Shown here one piece after another: positions 47,388 to 57,655 of a DNA stretch of 64,000 bases. The notes below the pieces were generated by a model. It made no database searches. It saw nothing but the letters and a program-made list of their open reading frames with translations, and was not told the origin of the DNA. Source of the DNA: Rhodopirellula sp. P2 (lineage in GTDB: Bacteria > Planctomycetota > Planctomycetia > Pirellulales > Pirellulaceae); contig NZ_CP118225.1 in NCBI RefSeq assembly GCF_028768465.1, positions 5,995,001-6,059,000 of the forward strand, in the 5' to 3' direction. The number at the start of each line of letters is the position of its first letter. Position 1 is the first letter of the stretch. The position numbers were made by a program, and so were the translations under genes.

Positions 47388-50086
47388 GGCGTTTCCTTCG
47401 AGGTGTCTGGTTCTTCGGTGTTGGGAGAGTTCGACCGTGCTTGTTCGCTGGCCCGCTTTTCTTCCTCCAGCTTTGTCGTGCGTGGTCGGAAGTCATCGGC
47501 CAAATTTTCGTCTGGCTGAGGCGTGTGCAGCGGCGAGTATTCCAGGTGAGCCAAGACGATCGTGTCAGCGTTCACTTGACTGCACTGGGGAGAAATTTCC
47601 AAACCGCCCCAAGCGGAGCTTTCGTCGGCATCGGCTTGGTCCGGCGGGATGCTGGCGAGTCGTCCCAGCAAGCGAGTGGTGCCCGGGGGAACAAACGAGC
47701 TTGTCAGGATTCGCTGCATGCACTGCCGGATCCCGAAATCGACTTCGGAGGCGACTCGAATCTGTTCGGCGGGTTGATAGGACAACGAGGGCGATTCCCC
47801 TGGCGCGACTCCTCCCAGCACAGCAATCTCGACTTTCGAAGTCGCGTCGTCCCCCAACGGACGATGGATCACGTAGACATCCGTCAAGTCCAAGTTGGAA
47901 TCGTTGCGAAGTGTGCGGCCGTCTTGCGAAAGCGAAAGCGGGCCGCCGACCGAAACCATTTGTTCGGTGTGCACGGCGGCGAAGGAGTTGCTGCCGACCG
48001 CGATGCCGTCCAGTCGCGGGCCTGCTTCAAAACCAAGTTGCAGTGTCAGCCCATCGGAGCCGAACATGTTCGCGTTGCGTGAATCGGTCCGCCGAGAGGT
48101 CAGCATGGTGATCGCGGCGTCAGGGGTTTCGAATTGAACCGAGTAGTTGCTGGCCAGCGAGTTGTACAGCGCGATCGTGCGAGTCAGGTGCCCGCGATCG
48201 TGCTCCCGCGGAATTTCTAACAACGCCAGTTCGTTTCGGCTGCGTGCGAAGCCCATGTCCAGTTGCGCGGCGCGCGCGACCATGAAGGCACCCACCAAGG
48301 CAATCGGAATCATCGCCAGCCACGCCCACTCAAGTCGCCCCATCCATCGGAAGACGGCGTAGTTGAGGGGAATGAGAACAACCAAATAGATCAGCAAACT
48401 CTTCACGACCAATGACGAGTCGGGGATCGTGACTCCAATCCGTTCTTGCAGCGAATTTCGAAACGATGTCAGCACTGGGCTGTCGTCTTTCCAACCGCCC
48501 ACGCCGCTGACTGGGTGCAGCAAGGTTTCTGAATCGAGCCGGTTTCGATAGTCCTTGGGTGATCGAACGGGGGCGCGTGGCGGTTCGTCGGCGGATGTGC
48601 CGGGTGTTGGCGATCCAGTGGCTGTGTTGCCGGACGTTCCCAGTCGCATGTCGCGGGTGAACAATCGAAAGCTCGAGTTGATCGATGGGGGGACATCTTC
48701 CAGCGTCATGCCCACCAGCTTTTGTTCGAAGGAGGGTTGATTGAGGACCGCTGCCATCTCCTCTTCGGAAACCGTGTCGATTTCATCTTCACTGAGGAAC
48801 GGTCTTGGAACCATTGATTGGTAGGAATTGACCGTCCGGCATCGTCGCGGCGGCCGGGCGAGCACGGCGCTGTTGAAGAAGCTGTCGTAGGATTTCCAAG
48901 CGGTCATCCATTCGCTCAGCAGGTCCACTCGGCTGTGCACGATTCGCCCCCGCCCCACTCGGCGTTGATAGACCAAATCGCCATCGCCCAGAGAAGTCGC
49001 ATCGGAGGCGGGCTGGCCGGCAACCACGACGGTGCTGCTGTCGCTGGTCAGCCTGGCCTGGATCGCTGGCAGTGATTCGTCGGTCGAGACCTGGTGCGAC
49101 TTCAGAAAGGCGATCGCGTTGTCGCTGTTGATCTCTTCATTGCCGTCCGGTTGAATCGGCAACAGCGATTTCAGGTTTGGGTCCTCGATCGCGTCTGTTC
49201 CCGAGGGGCCGTTGACGATCAGGGTGCCGCCGAAGTGCACCCAATCCACGATGGCGTTGCGCTGCCCGGGAGTCAGAGCAGACGATGTCAGGTCGTCCCA
49301 GAAAAGCACCGCGGTGGAGGACCAATCCAGCATCGTTTCGGACAGGGGCAAGACGCCTTGCGTGGCCGGGATGACGATGCGGTAGTTTTCCCTTGGTCGA
49401 TAGTATTCGTCGATCGCTCGCAGCGGTTCGACCCAGTCAGATGTCTGCAGGCGAGTGAATCGCTCGGATCGTTCGGTCAGCACCACAAAAAAGAAGGACT
49501 GGGTCGGCAATGCAGCAAAGATGCTTGGTCGCAAGGGCACGGAAGATCCGCTTCGTGACGAAACGAAGTCACCGTCGAGTTGAAGTCCTGCCAGCATCTT
49601 GCCGCCAGCTTCCGGAGCCAGGGCGCGGGTTTCCAATTCGCGACGTTGGCCGCGTGGCAGCACAGCAGGCCGGCGGACGCGGAAGGGCTTGCCGACCGTT
49701 CGAGCGGCAGCGTCCTCGAGGCTCTGTTCGATTTCTTCCTGTTCCACCGTGTCTGCGAACGCGTCGACGGGGCGAGTCAGTTTCGTTTCCGTCTGGATCA
49801 CGCCGCGTTCGTCTTCACGGTTGCTCTTCAGTGCCACTCCCGCGGCAAACCAGTGCCCCGGTTTGATCGCACCGTCCGTGGCACCTTTGGTGCCCGCATC
49901 GGGTCGCGTCGCCGGGAAAGCCTTGGCGGAGCTGATCGTGAAGGGAGGCAGTTTTTGCTGCTCAACCTCTTCTTTGAGATCGACATCCCCTGCTTGGCGA
50001 CAACCATCGCAGCCAGCGAGCAGAGGCACCAGCATCAACCACGCACACCACAGCCATGGGTTGGGGAGCGACGCTGGTTTCATCAT
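47384..50086 (-). CDS. Large lipoprotein/membrane protein coupled to ABC ATPase
   Basis: Protein of 900 residues with a lipoprotein signal (WLMLVPLLAGC, lipobox Cys at about 26). The N-terminal half contains a GldG/DUF4350-like alpha/beta fold (NYRIVIPATQGVLPLSETML, LTPGQRNAIVDWVHFGGTLI, GDLVYQRRVGRGRIVHSRVD). Near residues 570-610 are two membrane helices (VKSLLIYLVVLIPLNYAVF, WAWLAMIPIALVGAFMVAR). The C-terminal ~280 residues are beta-rich. The stop overlaps the ATG of the ABC ATPase gene (ATGA), so the two are co-translated. This recalls auxiliary subunits of gliding-motility/ABC-2 exporters. The specific function is unknown. Confidence 0.75.
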   Translation of the reverse strand: MMKPASLPNPWLWCAWLMLVPLLAGCDGCRQAGDVDLKEEVEQQKLPPFTISSAKAFPATRPDAGTKGATDGAIKPGHWFAAGVALKSNREDERGVIQTETKLTRPVDAFADTVEQEEIEQSLEDAAARTVGKPFRVRRPAVLPRGQRRELETRALAPEAGGKMLAGLQLDGDFVSSRSGSSVPLRPSIFAALPTQSFFFVVLTERSERFTRLQTSDWVEPLRAIDEYYRPRENYRIVIPATQGVLPLSETMLDWSSTAVLFWDDLTSSALTPGQRNAIVDWVHFGGTLIVNGPSGTDAIEDPNLKSLLPIQPDGNEEINSDNAIAFLKSHQVSTDESLPAIQARLTSDSSTVVVAGQPASDATSLGDGDLVYQRRVGRGRIVHSRVDLLSEWMTAWKSYDSFFNSAVLARPPRRCRTVNSYQSMVPRPFLSEDEIDTVSEEEMAAVLNQPSFEQKLVGMTLEDVPPSINSSFRLFTRDMRLGTSGNTATGSPTPGTSADEPPRAPVRSPKDYRNRLDSETLLHPVSGVGGWKDDSPVLTSFRNSLQERIGVTIPDSSLVVKSLLIYLVVLIPLNYAVFRWMGRLEWAWLAMIPIALVGAFMVARAAQLDMGFARSRNELALLEIPREHDRGHLTRTIALYNSLASNYSVQFETPDAAITMLTSRRTDSRNANMFGSDGLTLQLGFEAGPRLDGIAVGSNSFAAVHTEQMVSVGGPLSLSQDGRTLRNDSNLDLTDVYVIHRPLGDDATSKVEIAVLGGVAPGESPSLSYQPAEQIRVASEVDFGIRQCMQRILTSSFVPPGTTRLLGRLASIPPDQADADESSAWGGLEISPQCSQVNADTIVLAHLEYSPLHTPQPDENLADDFRPRTTKLEEEKRASEQARSNSPNTEEPDTSKETP

Positions 50087-50136
50087 GAAATCTCAATCGA
50101 AAAAGAAAGGATGCGGGGAGGGCTCGAACGAGTCCT

Positions 50137-50463
50137 TCACCATCCCATCACCATATTGGATTCGATCGCGATGCGGGCTTGTTCGAGGTCGCAGCCCGTT
50201 TCCATTCGGTACAAACGGATCGCGTTGACTTTGTCGCCCGCTGATTTGCTCAGGCAATCGCGAGCCGTCATGCACGGGTCGAGTGTGCGGTCGGTCAGCC
50301 CCAGAGCACCTTTGCTGATCACCCAAGAATCGCGAGGGCGTTTGGTCAGCCGCATCAGTTCGTCTTCGGGGTAGGCGTCGTCGACCACTTCGCGAGCGGC
50401 GTCTTCGTTTTCGGCCCAGGTGATGATGATGTGGGCGTCGGTTTCGATTTCGAACAAAGGCAT
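50137..50463 (-). CDS. Small protein with L7/L12 C-terminal-domain-like tail
   Basis: The product has 108 residues. The N-terminal half (LFEIETDAHIIITWAENEDA) is a small alpha/beta stretch. The C-terminal third, DKVNAIRLYRMETGCDLEQA followed by RIAIESNM, closely follows the pattern of the ribosomal L7/L12 C-terminal domain (K-x-x-x-I-K-x-x-R-x-x-T-G-L-x-L-x-E-A-K). Such L7/L12-like small proteins are known in several phyla with unclear roles. It lies 50 bp upstream of the large lipoprotein gene and may be in its operon. Confidence 0.68.
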   Translation of the reverse strand: MPLFEIETDAHIIITWAENEDAAREVVDDAYPEDELMRLTKRPRDSWVISKGALGLTDRTLDPCMTARDCLSKSAGDKVNAIRLYRMETGCDLEQARIAIESNMVMGW

Positions 50464-50595
50464 GGTGGAGACGTTCGTTGGAGGAAAGGGCCGAGACGCA
50501 GCATGCGCTTGCTGGTCCTATATCCTAATCCACACCAGCACCGGGCTGTAGGTCCACCGCCAGCGATTCTCGCTCGCGGGTTGTGGCTCACCTCC

Positions 50596-52055
50596 GTCCC
50601 GACAGGGACGACATGTTGTCGCCACGGGCGTCAGCCCGTGGAAACAAACTCCCCAACACCCCACCAAGCCCTGAAGGGGCGACAGGAGTCAATCCGCCGG
50701 CACCACCTGCCGTCCCTCCAGGACTTCGCCGATTCGTTTCCCTCGATACCCATCGGCTGGCGCCGATGGCTACATCCTGTCGCCACTTCGTGGCTGGTGC
50801 GCGGAGGCATCCGATCGACCCGATTTCGCGATCGAACTCCATTCCAATTGGACGACACACAGTCCTCGCGACTCACCTCCATCCCGACAGGGACAACACG
50901 TTGTCGCCACGTCTCAACTCAGTCCCGACAGGGACGACATGCTGTCGCCACGGGCGTCAGCCCGTGGAAACAAACTCCCCCAACACCCCACCAAGCCCTG
51001 AAGGGGCGACAGGAGTCAATCCGCCGGCACCACCTGCCGTCCCTCCAGGACTTCGCCGATTCGTTTCCCTCGATACCCATCGGCTGGCGCCGATGGCTAC
51101 ATCCTGTCGCCACTTCGTGGCTGGTGCGCGGAGGCATCCGATCGACCCGATTTCGCGATCGAACTCCATTCCAATTGGACGACACACAGTCCTCGCGACT
51201 CACCTCCATCCCGACAGGGACAACACGTTGTCGCCACGTCTCAACTCAGTCCCGACAGGGACGACATGCTGTCGCCACGGGCGTCAGCCCGTGGAAACAA
51301 ACTCCCCCAACACCCCACCAAGCCCTGAAGGGGCGACAGGAGTCAATCCGCCGGCACCACCTGCCGTCCCTCCAGGACTTCGCCGATTCGTTTCCCTCGA
51401 TACCCATCGGCTGGCGCCGATGGCTACATCCTGTCGCCACTTCGTGGCTGGTGCGCGGAGGCATCCGATCGACCCGATTTCGCGATCGAACTCCATTCCA
51501 ATTGGACGACACACAGTCCTCGCGACTCACCTCCATCCCGACAGGGACAACACGTTGTCGCCACGCCTCAACTCAGTCCCGACAGGGACGACATGCTGTC
51601 GCCACGGGCGTCAGCCCGTGGAAACAAACTCCCCAACACCCCACCAAGCCCTGAAGGGGCGACAGGAGTCAATCCGCCGGCACCACCTGCCGTCCCTCCA
51701 GGACTTCGCCGATTCGTTTCCCTCGATACCCATCGGCTGGCGCCGATGGCTACATCCTGTCGCCACTTCGTGGCTGGTGCGCGGAGGCATCCGATCGACC
51801 CGATTTCGCGATCGAACTCCATTCCAATTGGACGACACACAGTCCTCGCGACTCACCTCCATCCCGACAGGGACAACACGTTGTCGCCACGTCTCAACTC
51901 AGTCCCGACAGGGACGACATGCTGTCGCCACGGGCGTCAGCCCGTGGAAACAAACTCCCCCAACACCCCACCAAGCCCTGAAGGGGCGACAGGAGTCAAT
52001 CCGCCGGCACCACCTGCCGTCCCTCCAGGACTTCGCCGATTCGTTTCCCTCGATA
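50596..52055. repeat. ~327-bp tandem repeat, about 4.5 copies, built of hairpins
   Basis: Unit starts (GTCCCGACAGGGACGACATG) are at 50596, 50922, 51249, 51576 and 51902, giving periods of 326, 327, 327 and 326 bp. The last copy breaks off near 52055. Copies are almost identical; the one-base length differences lie in a C-run. Each unit carries successive hairpins: GTCCC-GACA-GGGAC, CCACGGGC-GTCA-GCCCGTGG, CATCGGC-TGGC-GCCGATG and GCCAC-TTC-GTGGC. The word TGTCGCCAC recurs after several of them. Long frames are open through it in several phases on both strands, but I treat it as non-coding. Confidence 0.9.
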
Positions 52056-52336
52056 CACTCGCGTCCACCGCCAACGCCCCTCTCGCTTTGATTTTCACGT
52101 TGCCCGCTCATGACCGCAGATTTGCAACCGTCCCACCCCCCAGAGCCTGCGCAACTTCGCCGTGACGTACCCTCCATCCATGGGCGATGCCCTTGTCTAT
52201 GATGTTCATGGCAGATCGCCAATCAAATCAATCGACAAGACCCAACTTCAAAACTTGCAATGCGTCCCAGCCCATCAACAGTCCATGATCCGACCGGTCT
52301 GTCACCGAAGGGCTCGCGTCCTTGGGGGCAACACTG

Positions 52337-54022
52337 ATGCTCGCACTGGTCGCCTTGTTGCCGATTCTGACCGTGGGTGTGTTGCTGGTCGGGCTGCGTT
52401 GGCCGGCTGCTCGCGCGATGCCGGTCGCGTTCGTCTTGACCGCCGCGCTGTCGATTTTGGTTTGGCAAGTCCCTGCTCTACAAGTTGCGGCGGCAGCGTT
52501 CAAAGGCGTGATCATTGCCGTCAGTCTGCTGTTCATCGTCTTCGGCGCAATTCTGCTGCTGGAATCATTGACGGTCAGCGGCGCAATCAGCACCATCCGG
52601 TCGTCTTTCAGCAACCTCTCGCCCGACGCCCGGGTTCAAGCCATCATCATCGCTTGGTTGTTTGGATCGTTCATCGAAGGAGCGGCCGGTTTCGGCACCC
52701 CGGCGGCCGTCTGCGTCCCGCTGTTAGTCGGGCTGGGATTCCCAGCCTTGGCGGCGGTCTTTTGCGGCATGATCATTCAAAGCACACCGGTCTCGTTTGG
52801 AGCGGTTGGGACACCGATCTTGGTCGGGGTGGACAAGGGGTTGTCCGGGTCCACGGCGGCACAAGCACTGGCGGTCGAGCAGGGGCTCGTCCCCTGGTCC
52901 GAATTCCTGCACTTGATTGCAGTCAAAGTCGCAGTGCTGCACGCAACCGTCGGCTTGTTCATCCCGCTGATCATGGTTTGTGTGCTGACGCGAACATTTG
53001 GTGCCAATCGTCGGTTTTCGGAAGGCTTGGCAGTGTGGCGATTTGCTCTGTTCGCCTCACTTTCCATGACGGTGCCGTACGTGCTGACGGCGGTCCTTCT
53101 GGGACCGGAATTCCCTTCGCTGATCGGGGCGTTGGTCGGTTTGACGTTGGTGACCACGGCCGCTCGTCGCGGTTGGATGATGCCACGGGACGGGAAGGTG
53201 TGGACGTTCGCGGAATCGTCCACCTGGCCGCCTGAATGGACCGGCCCAGCGTCAGAAACGAAAACGGAACTCAATGCAAATGCACCACTGACTGCCAGTC
53301 GCGTCCTGCCGACCTGGTTGGCTTGGACGCCCTACCTGTTGGTCGCGGTGCTGTTGTTGCTCACCCGTTTGGTGCCGCCCGTGACGGAAGCCATTCGCGC
53401 GTTGGCGTGGAATTTCGATTCGATCTTCGGTTGTTCGTCAGTCAGTGTTCGCATCGAACCGCTGTATCTGCCCGGATCGATTTTCGTCTTGGTCTCGCTG
53501 CTCACCATCGCACTGCATCGAACACCAATCGAGGCAACGCGATTGGCCTGGCGTCGCAGTTTTCGAATGATCGCTCGGGCTTCGATCCCGCTGCTGTTTT
53601 CAGTGCCAATGGTCCAAGTGTTCATCCATTCCGACGGCGGTCGAGAGGGAACGCTGGACAAGATGCCGATCGTGCTCGCGACGCAAGCCGGGCATTGGAT
53701 GGGCGACGGATGGCCCTTGGTCGCACCGCTGGTTGGTGGGCTGGGCGCATTCATCGCCGGATCCAACACGTTCAGCAACATGATGTTTTCCGAGTTCCAA
53801 TTTTCGGTCGCGCAGCACATCGGCAACGATCCGACTTGGGGTGTCGCACTGCAAGCGGTTGGCGGTGCAGCCGGCAACATGATCTGTGTTCACAACGTGG
53901 TCGCCGCCTGCGCGGTGGTGGGCTTGCTCGGACAAGAAGGCCTGGTGTTACGTCGCACCCTGCCCGCATTCCTCTACTACACGCTGTTCGCCGGTCTCAT
54001 CGGTTGGATCATCTCTGGATGA
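52337..54022 (+). CDS. L-lactate permease (LctP family)
   Basis: Inner-membrane lactate/glycolate:proton symporter of 561 residues. It has about 13 membrane helices and the family motifs [60 protein letters not shown] and [20 protein letters not shown], which together form the characteristic LctP inverted repeat. I choose the ATG at 52337 over a TTG at 52322. The gene directly follows the tandem-repeat block and has no lactate dehydrogenase neighbour. Lactate versus glycolate cannot be decided. Confidence 0.94.
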   Translation: MLALVALLPILTVGVLLVGLRWPAARAMPVAFVLTAALSILVWQVPALQVAAAAFKGVIIAVSLLFIVFGAILLLESLTVSGAISTIRSSFSNLSPDARVQAIIIAWLFGSFIEGAAGFGTPAAVCVPLLVGLGFPALAAVFCGMIIQSTPVSFGAVGTPILVGVDKGLSGSTAAQALAVEQGLVPWSEFLHLIAVKVAVLHATVGLFIPLIMVCVLTRTFGANRRFSEGLAVWRFALFASLSMTVPYVLTAVLLGPEFPSLIGALVGLTLVTTAARRGWMMPRDGKVWTFAESSTWPPEWTGPASETKTELNANAPLTASRVLPTWLAWTPYLLVAVLLLLTRLVPPVTEAIRALAWNFDSIFGCSSVSVRIEPLYLPGSIFVLVSLLTIALHRTPIEATRLAWRRSFRMIARASIPLLFSVPMVQVFIHSDGGREGTLDKMPIVLATQAGHWMGDGWPLVAPLVGGLGAFIAGSNTFSNMMFSEFQFSVAQHIGNDPTWGVALQAVGGAAGNMICVHNVVAACAVVGLLGQEGLVLRRTLPAFLYYTLFAGLIGWIISG

Positions 54023-54166
54023 TTTCCTGGCAATGAGAGCAGCAAAGGTCGGGGTGAACGAGCGTTCAAACACTCGTCGATCAAACGGGCTCCTCTGTCG
54101 AAAACCCGTCCGCCGAAGAGGCTATGATGCCGTGCTTCGTACCGTTTCTTCCTGTGGAGTTTCAAC

Positions 54167-56017
54167 ATGAGTCGATTGGTGTGGCTGGTCGGGGCCATCA
54201 TTTTGCTTTCCGGTTTCAAGGCACCCCCAGCAGTGGCCGCCGATCCGAAGGTGGACGTGGTGGTGTACGGTGCCACACCTGCCGGCATTGCAGCAGCGGT
54301 GGCGGCCGGCAAATCGGGTCGATCCGTCCTGTTGGTCGAACCCACCAACCGCATCGGTGGCCTGGTCACCAGTGGATTGTCCCACACCGACTTCCACTCT
54401 CTGGAAAGCCTCAGCGGGGCGTTTCTTGATTTCGCGAATCGCGTAGAGACCCACTATGCCGAAACCCACGGCCCCGAATCGCAGCACGTTCAAGATTCTT
54501 ACCACGGCACGTTTGGCGAACCCAAAGTCAACCTCGCTGTGTTCCATGCGTTGCTGGACGAACAACCCGGCGTCGAACTGATCCGACAACATGTGCTCAC
54601 GACGCTGAGTCTGAAGGAATCGAAACCGCGAAACCGGATCGAATCAGCGACCTTGGTCGATCCTCAAGGCAACACGCGGACCGTTCGCGGCAGCGTCTTT
54701 GTCGACGGCAGCTACGAAGGCGATTTGATGGCGATGGCGGGAGTCCCCTGGCGCGCCGGCCGCGAGGGTCGCGATGAACACGGGGAATCACTAGCGCCAG
54801 AAACCGCGGACGATCAACTGCAAGCCTACAACTTTCGCTTCATCATGACCCAAGACGAAACCAACCGGGTGACTCCGGTTGCTCCGCCTGGTTACCGACG
54901 CGAAGAATTTGTGGGCGTGCTGGATGCAATTGAGTCGGACAAAATCCAACGTGTGTTCGACTATCCGAGCAAGTGCATTTTCAAGGCTCATCAGCCCGTG
55001 CTACCGGGCGGCAAGTACGACATCAACGATGTCTCGCGAGGCTTGGTGCGATTGTCATTGCCAGGCAAAAACCTTGGTTGGCCAGACGGCACACCTGAAG
55101 AACGCCAAGCGATCTATGCCGAGCATCTGAGAGACCAAGTCGGCCTGCTGTATTTTCTGCAGAACGACTTGGAAGTTCCCCCTGAGTTTCGCGAAGAAGC
55201 CAAACAATGGGGATGGTGCCGGGACGAATTCCTGGACACCGATCATCTGCCACCACAACTGTATGTGCGTGAAGCCCGCCGCATGCAGGGCGTCCACGTT
55301 TACACTCAGGCGGACAGCGAGTACGCGGCGGAAGGCACTCGGGCGAAGTTTCATCCCGACTCGATTGCCATGGCGGACTATGGAAACAACTGCCACGGAA
55401 CCCACCACGAAGGTCCGCGATTCGGCGGCAAACACAGCGGTGAGTTCTACAACCCGGTGCCGCCGTATCAGATTCCCTATGGAGTCTTGCTACCCAAGGA
55501 GGTCAACAATTTGTTGGTGCCGGGGGCCGTGTCGTCATCACACGTCGGCTTCTGCGCGTTGCGTTTGGAGCCGGTTTGGATGTCGTTGGGACAAGCCGCC
55601 GGACATGCAGCGGCTCTGGCCGTGCAGCGCGACCGCCCCGTGCAACAGGTCGATATCTCGGAACTGCAGCACCACCTTCACGCGGACGGTTCTGCCACGA
55701 TCTATGCCAGCGATGTCTTGCCGAACTCGCCTGACTTTGTCGCCGTCCAGTGGTGGGGCGCCGCTGGTGGATTGCTGAAACTTTATCCGGAGGGCACACC
55801 ACGAAAACCACGTGGGAAGAGACTGCACGGGCAGTACAGCGAGGCCGCTCCGTGGCACGCAGTCGAACTGGACAAAACGCTGGACCCCGAACTGGAACAA
55901 CGCTGGCGTGCGTTGGCTGCGTCGATCGGCGTGCCACTCGCCATTCTACCAAAGGCAAATGGCACCACCACGCGAGGCGATTTCATCCACGCCGCGGCAA
56001 CGGCCGCACGTGAATAA
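54167..56017 (+). CDS. Secreted FAD-dependent oxidoreductase ('xanthan lyase-like' family)
   Basis: Exported flavoprotein of 616 residues with a signal peptide (LVWLVGAIILLSGF...AVAADP). The FAD-binding motif is VDVVVYGATPAGIAAAVAAG, followed by VLLVEPTNRIGGLVTSGLSH (second cofactor contact). SVFVDGSYEGDLMAMAGVPW and the C-terminal NNLLVPGAVSSSHVGFCALR plus WMSLGQAAGHAAALA complete the FAD_oxidored fold. Homologues in Rhodopirellula were once named xanthan lyase, but the fold indicates redox chemistry on a sugar or sugar acid. It is followed by a BNR protein gene, suggesting joint use in polysaccharide breakdown. Confidence 0.88.
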   Translation: MSRLVWLVGAIILLSGFKAPPAVAADPKVDVVVYGATPAGIAAAVAAGKSGRSVLLVEPTNRIGGLVTSGLSHTDFHSLESLSGAFLDFANRVETHYAETHGPESQHVQDSYHGTFGEPKVNLAVFHALLDEQPGVELIRQHVLTTLSLKESKPRNRIESATLVDPQGNTRTVRGSVFVDGSYEGDLMAMAGVPWRAGREGRDEHGESLAPETADDQLQAYNFRFIMTQDETNRVTPVAPPGYRREEFVGVLDAIESDKIQRVFDYPSKCIFKAHQPVLPGGKYDINDVSRGLVRLSLPGKNLGWPDGTPEERQAIYAEHLRDQVGLLYFLQNDLEVPPEFREEAKQWGWCRDEFLDTDHLPPQLYVREARRMQGVHVYTQADSEYAAEGTRAKFHPDSIAMADYGNNCHGTHHEGPRFGGKHSGEFYNPVPPYQIPYGVLLPKEVNNLLVPGAVSSSHVGFCALRLEPVWMSLGQAAGHAAALAVQRDRPVQQVDISELQHHLHADGSATIYASDVLPNSPDFVAVQWWGAAGGLLKLYPEGTPRKPRGKRLHGQYSEAAPWHAVELDKTLDPELEQRWRALAASIGVPLAILPKANGTTTRGDFIHAAATAARE

Positions 56018-56140
56018 GCAGGTCGGCTGGAATGATCAAGCACAACCATGTGAGCCGTCTGGGCGTTCGCCCCGGTTGTGCGTGAAAACCGTGGCTAGCG
56101 CCAACGGCTCACATACCCGATGACACCTGCCTACCTGTTT
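56016..56140 (-). repeat. 125-bp palindromic element, copy 2 (inverted)
   Basis: Reverse complement of the element at 38613-38737, with equal length and about 90% identity. It shares the ends AAGCAGGT...ACCTG(C/T)TT and the GTGAGCCGT...ACGGCTCAC arms. Its left end meets the stop codon of the FAD oxidoreductase gene, and it may serve as that gene's terminator. Confidence 0.85.
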
Positions 56141-56171
56141 AGCCACCAACCTCCCCACCTAAGAAAGCACC

Positions 56172-57614
56172 ATGAAGACACATCTCGGAATGCCCACCAT
56201 GCTGATCGCACTGGCTTCGCTCTTTTGGGCTGACTTTGCCAGTGCCGAAGAACCGGTGACCTTGAACCAGAAAGCCGATGGCTATCGAGGCATTTGGTAC
56301 ATGAACCAGCCCTCGGGAGATGAATACGTTTACAAGTACAGCGGCGGGCTGGGGACCTACTGCGCCAAACACAAACCGTTTGCGATCCACTGCGAACAAG
56401 TCAACAAGACATTCTTCTGCTTCGGAGGCGCAACGGCGGGCGACAGTCGCAAATTGCTTCACATGGTTTCTTACTTCGACCACGAAACCAACACCGTGCC
56501 GCGTCCCACGATCCTACTGGACAAGCAAACCGACGACGCGCATGACAACCCCGTGATTTCCATCGACGACGAAGGTCACATTTGGATCTTCTCAACCTCC
56601 CACGGACAATCGCGACCTTCCTACATCCACCGCAGCAAACGCCCCTTCGACATCAACGAATTCGAATTGGTGGAGGCAACCCGCGCCGACGGAGACGACC
56701 GCACACCAATCACCAACTTTTCCTACATGCAGATGTGGCACTCGGGCAACGGCTTCCAAGCGTTCTTCACTCGCTACAACTACCCTGCCGCTCGCACGAT
56801 TTGCTTCATGAACAGTCCCGACGGTCGCGAGTGGAGCTCGTGGCAAAAACTGGCGGCAATTGGGCAAGGGCACTACCAAGTCAGTGGCGTCGGCGCCTCC
56901 AAAGCGGGTTCGACGTTCAACTATCACCCGCAAGGCAAAGGCCTCAATTGGCGAACCAACCTGTACTACATCGAGACAGCCGACAACGGCGACACGTGGA
57001 CGACGGTCGACGGCAAAGAACTGACGCTGCCCCTCAAGGATGTTCACAACCAGGCTTTGATCCACGACTACGAAACGGAAGGTCTGAACGTGTACCTGAA
57101 AGACCTTCGCTACGACACGAACGATCGACCAGTGCTGCTGTACATCACCAGCAAGGGTTACGAGTCCGGGCCGAAGAACGATCCTCGCACGTGGATGCTG
57201 GCACGCTGGACCGGTAGCGAATGGGAGCGTTCGCCGATCACCACCTCGGACAACAACTACGACATGGGAGAACTTTGGATGTTGGCCGATGATGATTGGC
57301 GCGTGATTGGCCCGACCGAATCCGGTCCTCAACCTTACAACCCTGGCGGCGAAGTGGCGATGTGGAAGAGCGTCGATCAAGGAGCGACGTGGACCAAGTT
57401 GCGGCAAATGACAAATGGCAGCGAGATGAACCACACCTACGTACGCCGAGCCCTCGACGCACATCCTGACTTCTTCGCCATCTGGGCCGATGGCCACGGA
57501 CGAAAACCGTCGCACTCCCACCTGTACTTTTCCAACGCGGCGGGTGACGTGTTCCAACTCCCACGGAACATGACGTCCGAAACAGCTCAGCCAACACGTG
57601 TTGAGCTGAAGTAA
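56172..57614 (+). CDS. Secreted BNR-repeat protein (BNR_4 family)
   Basis: Exported beta-propeller protein of 480 residues with a signal peptide (PTMLIALASLFWADFASAEE). It follows the BNR_4 pattern: YRGIWYMNQPSGDEYVYKYS, THYCAKH-like GTYCAKHKPFAIHC, DNPVISIDDEGHIWIFSTSH, SYMQMWHSGNGFQAFFTRYN, ADNGDTWTTVDG and SVDQGATWTKLRQMTNG. The last two are Asp-box repeats. Such proteins are sialidase/rhamnogalacturonan-lyase-like, and many act on polysaccharides. It lies 155 bp after the FAD oxidoreductase gene, with repeat copy 2 in between. Confidence 0.9.
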   Translation: MKTHLGMPTMLIALASLFWADFASAEEPVTLNQKADGYRGIWYMNQPSGDEYVYKYSGGLGTYCAKHKPFAIHCEQVNKTFFCFGGATAGDSRKLLHMVSYFDHETNTVPRPTILLDKQTDDAHDNPVISIDDEGHIWIFSTSHGQSRPSYIHRSKRPFDINEFELVEATRADGDDRTPITNFSYMQMWHSGNGFQAFFTRYNYPAARTICFMNSPDGREWSSWQKLAAIGQGHYQVSGVGASKAGSTFNYHPQGKGLNWRTNLYYIETADNGDTWTTVDGKELTLPLKDVHNQALIHDYETEGLNVYLKDLRYDTNDRPVLLYITSKGYESGPKNDPRTWMLARWTGSEWERSPITTSDNNYDMGELWMLADDDWRVIGPTESGPQPYNPGGEVAMWKSVDQGATWTKLRQMTNGSEMNHTYVRRALDAHPDFFAIWADGHGRKPSHSHLYFSNAAGDVFQLPRNMTSETAQPTRVELK

Positions 57615-57655
57615 CGTCACGGGCAACACCCCAGCGGCAGCCCCCAACTGCAGCA

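Noticed and set aside
50431-52165. Long open frames (407 and 502 codons on plus, several on minus) through the tandem repeat
   Set aside because: The frames are open in several phases on both strands at once, single-base differences between copies shift the frame, and the sequence is dominated by hairpins. This fits a non-coding repeat.
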